A stretch of 64,000 bases of DNA from Antedon bifida (taxonomy: Eukaryota > Echinodermata > Crinoidea > Comatulida > Antedonidae), in contig OY727093.1 of the NCBI GenBank assembly GCA_963402885.1, forward strand, positions 30,751,409-30,815,408. The letters are read 5' to 3'. Below are positions 22,167 through 31,339 of the stretch, piece by piece (position 1 is the first letter of the stretch; each line of letters begins with the position of its first letter). Under the pieces are notes generated by a model. That model was not told the DNA's origin. It saw only the letters and a program-made list of their open reading frames with translations, and ran no database searches. The position numbers were made by a program, and so were the translations under genes.

Positions 22167-22286
22167 ATTATAGAGAACTGGTTGTGTAAGCATCATTTAA
22201 AAAGATTGAATGAACTGTTCTGACCTTTGCTTCACAGGGAGTGAATTCACCAAAATGTTTTTTAGTTTACAATCATAGATTATGTA

Positions 22287-22364
22287 TAACCCCAGTGGTC
22301 TAATGGTTGGAACATTTGTATATCATGCAGAAAGTTTCGAGTTTGAATCTCGATTGGAGCAGCT
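22287..22364 (+). repeat. tRNA-like repeat
   Basis: CCAGTGGTCTAATGGTTGGAACATT with a B-box-like GTTTCGAGTTTGAATCTC about 50 nt on, then GATTGGAGCAGCT. The arms do not form a full cloverleaf. Same family as the copy at 10550. Confidence 0.55.
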
Positions 22365-23090
22365 TTTATTCACTTGAAAAGACATACAGTGAAACAATAA
22401 AATATGGAAGCAGAAATGACGCATTTTTCACAGTCATAACAATTTATAGAAAACTATTATAAAAATACATTATTAACAAGCTGGTGAACTACGATCAAAT
22501 TGATTAAAGTGAATAACTATTATCACTCAAATGGCATTCAACAAGAAATGTTTTAATATTTTTTTCCAGGGAAACAATATTCTTAAATGAATCTGAAAAG
22601 TTAAATAACACACTGTTTTAGGGAAAACTTCATTATTTGCGACATAGATATGTTATGTATGTTGTGTAAATGTAAATATTACCATCATTGTCCTGGTCAA
22701 TCTTGAAATATACCGCACATGAGCACACATCTTTCAAATCATTCACATCAAGATGCCTGCAAAAAAAAACATGCTTAATATTGTCAATAAAAAATAATTC
22801 ATGTCAAAACCAATAATCAAATTCCAGTATAAACCATTAAGCTCAAGCAATCATCTTAATCATAATCTCTCACGCATGTAAAGACCCTCCCCTTCTAGAA
22901 TAAAATTAGAATTTGGTACAATACTTATTATTATATTGAACATTAAAGGTCAGCAATATATCAATAAACATGATTCATAGTATGATATGCAAAGTAAATA
23001 TAACATGCAATTTATAACTATTTATTTGCCATACAATAAATAACCTAGCAACGTAGCATTGTTGTATCTCTGTATTGTGAAAGCAATAAG
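22365..23090 (+). other. Gene-free, decayed family A upstream block
   Basis: No gene. It keeps pieces of the block that precedes family A genes, including one copy of the minisatellite unit near 22740, leading to the orphan exon 1 at 23146. Confidence 0.5.
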
Positions 23091-23145
23091 GTATTACGGG
23101 CCACCTATTTTATTTAGCGACGGCAACAAATCTGCTGTGTCAGCC

Positions 23146-23177
23146 ATGATGATTGTATGAAAATGACGATGAAAATG
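23146..23177 (+). pseudogene. Orphan family A first exon
   Basis: ATG ATG ATT GTA TGA ... ATG followed by a weakened GTTAGT donor at 23178. The preceding promoter is mutated (GCGACGGC in place of GTGACGTC near 23117-23124). Intron-like sequence follows to about 23480, but no family A main exon does. A broken promoter/exon leftover. Confidence 0.6.
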
Positions 23178-23599
23178 GTTAGTCAATTGAACATATTATG
23201 TAAATTTATTGGTAACATAAATATACCCAAATAGTTTTAACTTTGAAAATTTAATTACCCACTTTAATCCAGTCTATCTTTAGAATATGATGGGTGACAA
23301 ACATTGTTTGCATAAAATTCTAAGGTGTGGCAATGACAATTATATCCTTCTAGGTTTCCTTTAGTTTGATAGGCACCTGAATTGTGACAAATAACAAATA
23401 AAAACAGTTCAACTTCTGGATTTTGAATGCAAGTGTTAGTAAACATAATTCATAAGAACTTAAATATGTATAACCACAATTTTAGACGAATTACTACTTA
23501 CAATTTTTATTTATTTTGGGAAGGCAACATGCGAAACAATTTTATAAAACAACAAACCTGCAGCTACTTAGACTGATATGGTATCCATATTCTATACTT

Positions 23600-23965
23600 G
23601 AAAAAAAAACAGAAGCTTTGACTAACGAGCCTGTATCTGAAAAAAAAAATAAAATTTAAGTATTTAAATTGAATTTTTCCTCCAAATAACAATATAAATT
23701 CTGAGCCCAACAACCAGCTTGCGTCAATGTTATGAATATATTTTTCTGTCTTTTTGTTTGCATGATTTAATACAACGTACAATTTTTAAGGTTCGCAAAA
23801 CAATAGCAATTTTCTAAAATCCTGCTTTTAGTTCTGGTCATCATCATTATCCAATATTTAGTCTCATACATTATCATCATACAAGCGATTCCATCTTTTA
23901 AAATGGACAAAATTGAGCACATTTCAGGTAATTTTAAGCATAAATGTTCAAGGATATATTATAAT
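23600..23965 (-). repeat. Inverted repeat flanking B3, right arm
   Basis: Reverse-complement partner of 19520-19890. The two arms enclose about 3.7 kb with B3. Confidence 0.7.
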
Positions 23966-24065
23966 AACTGTGAAATTCCCCTACATAAAATGCCCCCTGA
24001 ATATTTTTTTTTAAAATTGTTTTTATTAGTTCTAAGTGTAAATATGCTAACTGCACACTACAAAG

Positions 24066-24502
24066 TTGTGGATGACAGTGTGGTGTAATGGTTATGTATC
24101 CAGCCTCTCACAGTTAAGATCGCTGGTTCAAGTCCCACTGAGGTTTTTTTTTTTTTATTATTTTTTTATTTCTTTTTTTTTTTGTTTTTTGTGGACCTTG
24201 ATCTTTGACCCTGACCCTTCAAAATTTAACCACAATTATATGATGTGTCATTGATCATTGTGGCTAAGTTTGGTGAGAATCGGATAAAAACTGTGGTCTC
24301 TAGGCAGTAAAATAGTTTTTTGTTAGTTGTGACCTTGACCTATGACCTTTTCCCCTCAAATTCGAACTTTTCCAAGCTTTTTGGTCATAGATCATTGTTG
24401 CCAAATTTGGTGAGAATCGGATAAAAACTGTGGCCTCCAGGCTGTTGACAGACACACACACAAACATACAGGGGTGAAAACATAACCTCCTTGGCGGAGT
24501 TG
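24066..24502 (+). mobile_element. tRNA-derived SINE
   Basis: The head has an A-box-like GTGTGGTGTAATGGTTA and a perfect B box GGTTCAAGTCC (24125-24135). Then come a T-rich stretch and a body with two related units, each ending TTTGGTGAGAATCGGATAAA (near 24270 and 24410), and a terminal ACCTCCTTGGCGGAG. Its right end coincides with the left breakpoint of the B3/B4 duplication (matching sequence restarts at about 24503). Confidence 0.75.
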
Positions 24503-24770
24503 TCTCAATTTTTTCGACTGGGCAATCATTACAGTGATTTAAAAAAAAGTTTCTGTTTTTGTAAAATCAAAACCAGGATGTGAAACTCAATACTAAATGG
24601 TTTAGTGATCAATTATAAGTTTTATATATGTAGGCACACACTGTTTCCTGCATAAAACTTAACATACAGTACAATAATAAATATTACTGGAAACTGTTGG
24701 AAATAATATAGCGATGCTGAATTCAGACAGAAATTGATATTCACAGGTATTATAATACAAGTATAAAAGT

Positions 24771-25930
24771 ATGATGAGGTATGTAGCCACAGGTGTTGCA
24801 GCAGTGTTTATTTGTATCTTCTTTGATGTAAGTTCTATGTCAACACAGCAATACAATGTTGAGTGTAAAAAGGTTGATAATTAAACACTGACAACTAAAT
24901 GTCGTGTTAACTGTAATTGTATAAAACATTATCAGTTGAAGAAGAACCATTTAGATGTGGATGAAAAGGGTATTAACATTTCTGATAAAATAATACATCA
25001 TAATTATGAAATTAAGATAACAATATCCAATTTGACAAGTTCTGACAATGGTGAGTACAGCATTAACATAACTCATCATGATGGTAGTTCACAGGAATCC
25101 AGATTATTTGATGTGAGTGTATTTCCACAACCTGCACCACAGTGCTCATCTAACAAAGATTATTGTATAATTGGTGACTGCAGTGTTATTCTACAATGCC
25201 AACTCTTTTCGTATCCAGATCTTGAATTTCAAAATTGGTTGACATCAAAAGAGGCAGAGTATAGTTCTTCAATTTCAGGTAATAATACAATATTTGATAG
25301 AGAATTTCATATTACAGATCGTGAACAAGAAGTGGTTGGGTACGCATGTACTTTGAAAGTGAAATCTAAAACGTACATTTGCAAAAAAAAGGAACAGTAA
25401 AAAGTCGATTGAATGTTTTGATAACATCGGTAGGAAATCTTATTGAAGGTGACGATTTAGTTCTAAATTGTTCTCTACAAAACATTGATGACGTCACTCA
25501 GGTTGAGTACATATGGGAATCATTCCCAGAAATTGACATGATTACCAAAAGTAACACATTTACCATACTTAATGTAACTGTTGGTTTAAACGGGACAGAA
25601 GTAAGATGCACCGTAAGACTAGGTAATTATTCAGAGGGTTCAGCAACAACGATACTGAATGTTGACGTCTCGGATCGTGATCAAGTTCATCCTGATGTCT
25701 CAACAATACAAACAACCACAACCGACATCAGCAGGGAAGATAATACTATGCACTCAAAATCTATATTGCTAATTCGGTCAATTACATTTTGTGTGTTTAT
25801 TATTATTGTGGCAATTTTGAGTACAAAATACCTTAATTCAAGGAAGAAAAGACATTCCATTGACAATAGACCTACAAGCAATGACACAACCTCTGCTGTG
25901 GAACTGAATTTATCCGTTATAGAGAACTGA
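24771..25930 (+). pseudogene. Family B4: three-Ig receptor, two lesions
   Basis: The start is the ATG at 24771, matching B3. A 15-bp in-frame deletion relative to B3 leaves GAT AAT TAA at about 24880-24888, a stop in D1. The frame is then open through D1 and D2 to 25400, where one base is missing in an A-run (near 25385-25392), shifting the frame. D3, TM and a VSVIEN tail follow in the third segment (25379-25930). D1-D2 are nearly identical to B3; D3 to tail resemble B6 instead, so B4 is a mosaic. Two independent lesions argue for a real pseudogene. Confidence 0.8.
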
Positions 25931-26510
25931 ACATGAGCTATGAATATTTCAATGTATTAGAATACTGTTTCTTGTATAACAAATGTTTTTAAATGATTAT
26001 ACAGTATATTAAGTACAGATGTTTTGCCCTACTCTGACGTAAGTTGTACTTTATACTAAGGACATTGAGAATACAGTACATATTGTACTTGGAAAAAAAA
26101 TGTGCAAGTAATTCTTGGTTGGGACTCGAACCCAGTATATTGACAAATCAATACAATTGTAAAATTAGCAATAGTTTAATTTTGTTAATCCTGGCTCCAT
26201 AAATATACAAAAACTTTCTATGACCAATTTAATTGTTTAGCTTATTTTAGGGAACAATTCATTTAAAATAAATATAAGCATTAATGATTCTAATAAAAAA
26301 ATACTATTTTATTTTGAAACATACATTACCACAATCTTGTAAAGCTTTCTGTTTCCTCTTGTCAATGCAGTGTTTTCTAAGCTATAAGATGAAACAATAA
26401 TTGAATTAATTTAATTTTAGCTGTAAAATTATCAAAATAAAATATTTTTGATGCCTGAAACATTGTGGTTGTTATTATTTCTGGTTGTGTAAGCCATCGT
26501 TTTTCTACAA
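25931..26510 (+). other. Conserved block downstream of B4
   Basis: Non-coding copy of the block after B2 and B6, with the minus-strand B-box-like word near 26125. Confidence 0.6.
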
Positions 26511-26523
26511 TCTATTAATCAAG

Positions 26524-26590
26524 AATCTAATGGTCAGGACATCATATCAAGCAGAAGATTAGTTTTGAGTTTGAATATTTTGGGAAGCTT
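26524..26590 (+). repeat. tRNA-like repeat, decayed
   Basis: TCTAATGGTCAGGACAT ... AGTTTTGAGTTTGAAT, the same family as 10550-10614 but with a shortened anticodon region. Confidence 0.45.
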
Positions 26591-27360
26591 TTTCTCATTC
26601 TTTTTTTTTTAAATGAATTAATTAATATTCAGTATATCACCAGGACGATTTAGAATTTGTTCTGTGCCTGTTGATTTATATAAGACTCTAAGACTGTTTT
26701 AGGAAAATTCATTAATTTAAATGTATGCTATAAATGTAAATCTTACCAACATAGTAGTCTGTGTCAAATGTGAAAATTACACCGGGTCTTCTATCTACAC
26801 TGTGGCAACATCTTTCAAATCATTTATCAAATAAGCCTGCAAAAAAAAACAAACAAAAAAACACATGCTTATGGTGTACAATCATAATCATCTTATCTTA
26901 CATTCCCTATTATTAAGTCTGTCAATTAAGTAAAGGTCCTCATCTCCCATCCTCGCCTTCTAGACTAAAATTAGTTCAACTGATAATTTACATGTCAATT
27001 CTTCCTTTGCTTTTTTCATTCAAATTTAGACTTTTAAATAATTTGCCTATATTACTACACTACTTTATAATTTAGTACTATTAAAGGTCAGTAAAACATG
27101 TAGTAATCTTACACAGTTACAAAAGTACAATTGAAGCAATTGGGTTTGTTATTTATTAACTAAATTATTTTTGTATATTATCTGTGGAGAGACATAATGA
27201 CAATAATAAAGTGGATAAGAAAAACAGCAAAAACTAAAGTATGATAAGTAAAGTAAAAAGCAAAAACTTGATTCATAGAATGATAAGCAGAGTAAATAAA
27301 ACATGCAATTTATAAAAATTTAGCTATTTGCCATACAAATAATCTGACAAGCATTGTTGT
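26591..27360 (+). other. Family A4 upstream block
   Basis: Non-coding; matches 60153-60900 upstream of A6 almost throughout. No gene seen. Confidence 0.55.
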
Positions 27361-27370
27361 ATCTCTGTTT

Positions 27371-27402
27371 AACGCCACCTATTATATTTGGTGACGTCAA
27401 CA
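27371..27402 (+). promoter_or_regulatory. CRE-like promoter element before A4
   Basis: ACGCCACC ... TTGGTGACGTCAACA with an intact TGACGTCA at 27392-27399, 42 nt before the first ATG. Confidence 0.5.
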
Positions 27403-27440
27403 AATTTAGTTACCCGGATGAGCAATGTGTCGTGTCCGCC

Positions 27441-27473
27441 ATGATGATTGTAAAAATGACGATGAAAATGCAG
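27441..27473 (+). CDS. Family A4 first exon
   Basis: Eleven codons from ATG ATG, with five in-frame ATGs in all, ending CAG before a GTAAGT donor at 27474. It has one codon more than A1 (CAG after the conserved terminal ATG). Joins 28342 in phase 0; the intron is 27474-28341. Confidence 0.6.
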
Positions 27474-28341
27474 GTAAGTTAAATTCTATTATTAATCCAG
27501 CTCAATTGAACATTTTATGTACATTTATTGTTGTGTAAACATAAATATACAAAAATAGTACCTTTGAAAACTGAATTACCCATTGATAATCAGTCAATCA
27601 TTGGAATATGATTGGTGATCCTAGGACGAGCATTGTGCAGATAAAATGTAGGTGTGGCTATCGCTATTATACAATGACACTAGAATTGTTCACACGCTAT
27701 CTTTTGTACTAGTTTGACAGGTACCTAAATTATGACAGAAAAACAAATCAATGGTTGCTATAGGAACCATCAATGCATACTATAATTTTCTATTGTTGAA
27801 TTAAAGAATTGGACTATTCCATTATTATGTTTTTTATTGAGGTTTGTACTTTGTTATATACCAATCAAGGTACTAGACTATAATACTAATATATACAATA
27901 GTTTGATGAATTAGACCATGTAAATGTTGGGTTATAAAATATGGCAATAAACACTCCACCCCCACCCCCCAAAACACAGAGTTTTAGTTTGTGTTCTCAT
28001 CCTCTATTATTATATATACTGTACGTTTTATTGCACACAATTTTGTATTATGTATCTAGTATATTGAATGAATGAATCCCAGAGAGAAGTACTGTAATAA
28101 GTATAACATACTTATTCCCATCTTAGTATTATGCCATTATGCTATCATTGTGCCTCCAAAAATATATAGCGCCTGGTTCTCATGAAAAACATAAAATGTT
28201 ATTGTTGCTATTAAAAATAAATATACAGTATAAAATTGCTTCTTCGAGTTCGGGAAGACAATGAGGTCAGTAACTGATTACGTTGTTTACTGAGGCCTAT
28301 TGATAACTCACTATTAATTCTTCTCCTTGCATTCTATTCAG

Positions 28342-29487
28342 GCATCTGTTGCTAGTCCAACCAACAACTCTAGGCTTTGGTGTCTTTCTCTTCTGGTTAT
28401 GATAATTTCAACTTCAGTTTCTCAGGAAATTTCATTTGATAATGATTATCCAAAGAATGCTACCATTGCTGAAACAAAGCAGGCAAGATTTGAATGTTTG
28501 CTGCTAAAAAATCATGAATCAACAGACCAAGTATCTTGGATAAAACATAACAAGAAAATAAACCAAACAGAACATTCACGATATACTTTTGAGAAGAAAA
28601 GTATAACAGAGAGAATCTATGAGTATAGCTTAACAATTGATCCAGTTGAAAAATCAGATGCTGCAGATTATAGATGTGTGTTTGATACTTCAACAGGCTT
28701 AATATCCTCAAGAAAAGCTTACCTGAAGGTCCTAAAAGTACCATCAGAAGAGTATCCAATGTGCTACTTCAGTCAACCTTCATATTACATCGGTGATGTC
28801 ATAAAAACCATGTGCATGACAGAGAGAACATCTACAAATCTTTCCATGGAGTTTTTTCCAAAGACAGAAACACATCTGGATGGCAATGATACACATGTGT
28901 GGAAAACCTTAACATTTAGTGCAGTGCCAAGTATAAACAACACACAGTATGGGTGTAAACTGTATATTGATGTTACAAATAAATGGCGACATCATTATAC
29001 AGATCCACTACTCATTTTGAGAAAATTAAATGTTGTTATCCATGGCGATACTCAATATTCCTTAAATCAAATGGCAAGTTTCACCTGCAAAGGTAACTAC
29101 ACTGACACTGATAAGTTTACATGGACTTCTGATAATGAATATGTCAACACTAACCAAGTCAACAGTAACAAGTTAACCATTCCATCTGTACAAGCAGAGA
29201 TGCACGGAGCTTCCCTCACATGTACTGTTGTTGATGAAGGCTTTACTGGTTCAGATACTGTCTTTCTTACAGTGGAAGAGAAACCCATGACAACAACTGA
29301 AATGACAAGAAAGCCATCAACAATCCCACCCATCTATACAGTGCCACTTAAAGATGTAGAAACTGTGATTCAGGAGAAGTTTAAAATTATTGAACAATAT
29401 ATTGTAGTTTGTTTAATTTTAATAACTTTAATTATGTTATTTTGTATTTTGTTTCTTAAATTGTTAAAAAAAGAAAAGGTTGACTAG
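28342..29487 (+). CDS. Family A4: three-Ig-domain membrane receptor, main exon
   Basis: Predicted 392 residues with exon 1 (27441-27473). The acceptor is TTCTATTCAG at 28341. Signal (LWCLSLLVMIISTSVS), D1 with Cys, Trp and DYRC, D2 with an additional Cys-Met pattern (KTMCMTERTS), D3 (FTCKGNY ... LTCTVVDEG), Thr-rich stalk ending TVPLKDVETVIQEKFK, TM helix and a short KLLKKEKVD tail. The second half of D2 and the start of D3 share an essentially identical tract with A5 (WRHHYTDPLLILRKLNVV), while D1 is closer to A1. It pairs with B4 in a block repeated at B2-A2 and B6-A6. Confidence 0.88.
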   Translation, partial: ASVASPTNNSRLWCLSLLVMIISTSVSQEISFDNDYPKNATIAETKQARFECLLLKNHESTDQVSWIKHNKKINQTEHSRYTFEKKSITERIYEYSLTIDPVEKSDAADYRCVFDTSTGLISSRKAYLKVLKVPSEEYPMCYFSQPSYYIGDVIKTMCMTERTSTNLSMEFFPKTETHLDGNDTHVWKTLTFSAVPSINNTQYGCKLYIDVTNKWRHHYTDPLLILRKLNVVIHGDTQYSLNQMASFTCKGNYTDTDKFTWTSDNEYVNTNQVNSNKLTIPSVQAEMHGASLTCTVVDEGFTGSDTVFLTVEEKPMTTTEMTRKPSTIPPIYTVPLKDVETVIQEKFKIIEQYIVVCLILITLIMLFCILFLKLLKKEKVD

Positions 29488-29674
29488 GTAGAATCTGATA
29501 ATTCGACTCCATGTCGGTGATGCAGCAGGAAGTTGAAATGTATTTATTGTAGTTTGTTTAATTTTAACAGTTTATTATGTGGCATTTTCACCTGACGTAC
29601 TGTATAACGAGTGTTTCCTTTTAAAAGTTTGTGTTACAACATTGCTTCTAATTAATTGATTTTTGTGGACTTTA
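29488..29674 (+). other. A4 3' region
   Basis: Non-coding. The start resembles the DNA after A2 (13692-13790) and a stretch near 63350-63440. Confidence 0.4.
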
Positions 29675-29680
29675 ATATAC

Positions 29681-30364
29681 CATAGTTACCAAACGCCTTG
29701 CATCGTGCGAGACGGCCCCGCATTTCTAAGTGATTTTTAATGAAACACGTATTTTGAACAGACACATGCATTTTGAACAAACACATACGTGACCACATAC
29801 TTGTCACGCATTTAGCAGAAGTATATGCTATTCATTTTTTATCACAATTTGAGAGGAAAATGCATTCTATGGGAGTGTCATTTCCGGCCAACTAGAGGTG
29901 CCATTCATCATGAATTTTAATTGCGAGAGTAATATTTCTGGCCATCTAGGAGTGCCATTGAACTAAATTGGCTACGTCACAGGCCCCATGAGTGAGAGGG
30001 AGGGAGGCTGTGGCTAAAATACTTCGTGTCCAAATCGTCTGTCCCGTATTTGTTACGCATTTAGCAGAAGTATATGCTATTAATTTTTTATCACAATTTG
30101 AGAGGAAAATGCATTCTATGGGAGTGTCATTTCCGGCCAACTAGAGGTGTCATTCATCATGAATTTTACTTGCGAGAGTAATATTTCTGGCCATCTAGGA
30201 GTGCCAGTGAACTAAATTCGCTACGCCACAGGCCCCACGAGGGGGAGGGAGGCTGTGGCTAAAATACTTTGTGTCCGAATCACCAACCCCTTCTCACACA
30301 CACACACACACACACACACAAATAGTCTGTCCCGCATTTCAAATCTCTCAGGTTGGTAACTATG
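29681..30364. mobile_element. Non-autonomous TIR element (MITE), 684 bp
   Basis: Perfect 12-bp terminal inverted repeats CATAGTTACCAA / TTGGTAACTATG, flanked on both sides by the same hexamer ATATAC (29675-29680 and 30365-30370), consistent with a target-site duplication. It has no transposase. Inside are two ~248-bp tandem copies (about 29804-30051 and 30052-30299) and a (CA)n run at 30296-30321. Superfamily not assigned. Confidence 0.7.
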
Positions 30365-30563
30365 ATATACACTAACAAATTACAGCACATCACATGTTTT
30401 TATTTTTTTACTTTATTTAAAAACAATGTATACTTTCAAATCTAAACCAGGATGTGAAACTAACAATATTATTTTATCGAATGATCAATTGCAAGAGTTG
30501 TAAGTTGCATAAACTTGTGACACTGGCTTGAGGTGAATGTTTGACAATTGGTATATATATATA

Positions 30564-30993
30564 TGTAACCTTTACTATTACACGACGTGCAAAACACAAA
30601 AGACTCAAATACAGGTACAAAATATAGTGTGAGAAATTGCTTTATTGATGTTGCTCACTTAAGGCTCTGACTGCGAATGCTCTTCCAAACCATTTGCATT
30701 AAGTTTAATCATTATCAGAACAAAGAAAATACACTTAATTACTAAAACAGGAATTAAAGCTAATTGATTAATGGCCGAAACAGATATCAATGACCAAAAG
30801 ATTATATAATGGTTAATCCTATAAACAAATAGTGGACCACAGGCATTTCCAGATTACCCTATGGGGAGTAAATGTGGTGTCTATTCACATTTTAAGTCAA
30901 AAACAAATCAACAAAATACTTAATAGCATTCCAAAATGCTGTAAATCAATTAAAAGTAAAATAATTAAAAAGCTAAAAGTAATGTATGCCACA
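30564..30993 (-). repeat. Element 1 LTR (3' LTR in element sense)
   Basis: 430 bp, TG...CA ends; identical to 35238-35667 by eye. Confidence 0.9.
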
Positions 30994-31012
30994 TTCACCC
31001 CTCCTTTGAGGA
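30994..31012 (-). other. Element 1 polypurine tract
   Basis: On the minus strand CTCAAAGGAGGGGTGAA directly before the 3' LTR, the usual position for plus-strand priming. Confidence 0.7.
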
Positions 31013-31339
31013 AATGGCACCTGACATTTCTTTACAAAATTTAACAGCACATTTAACATAACACTATGCTATTAAAAAAATAAAATAAAATAAAAGATAA
31101 ACTTTAAATATATTACTTCTTAAAATCATAGTTGAAATCACGGTATAGCATGATGAAATACAGTTATAATGAAATAATGTTTACGGCAATCTAATAACAC
31201 ACTGTATGTTTCAATTTCAAAAATGCGGAAAATAATACTTAGGTCAAAACTATTGATAAAAGATATACAGTGAAATAAAAATAAATGATATTATTATAAA
31301 ACACACACTATAAAACGATATACAATTTGTCACAGATAA

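Noticed and set aside
30541-30563. Target-site duplication for element 1
   Set aside because: The left flank is a (TA)n run and the right flank TTTATATG, so no unambiguous 4-6 bp duplication can be claimed.
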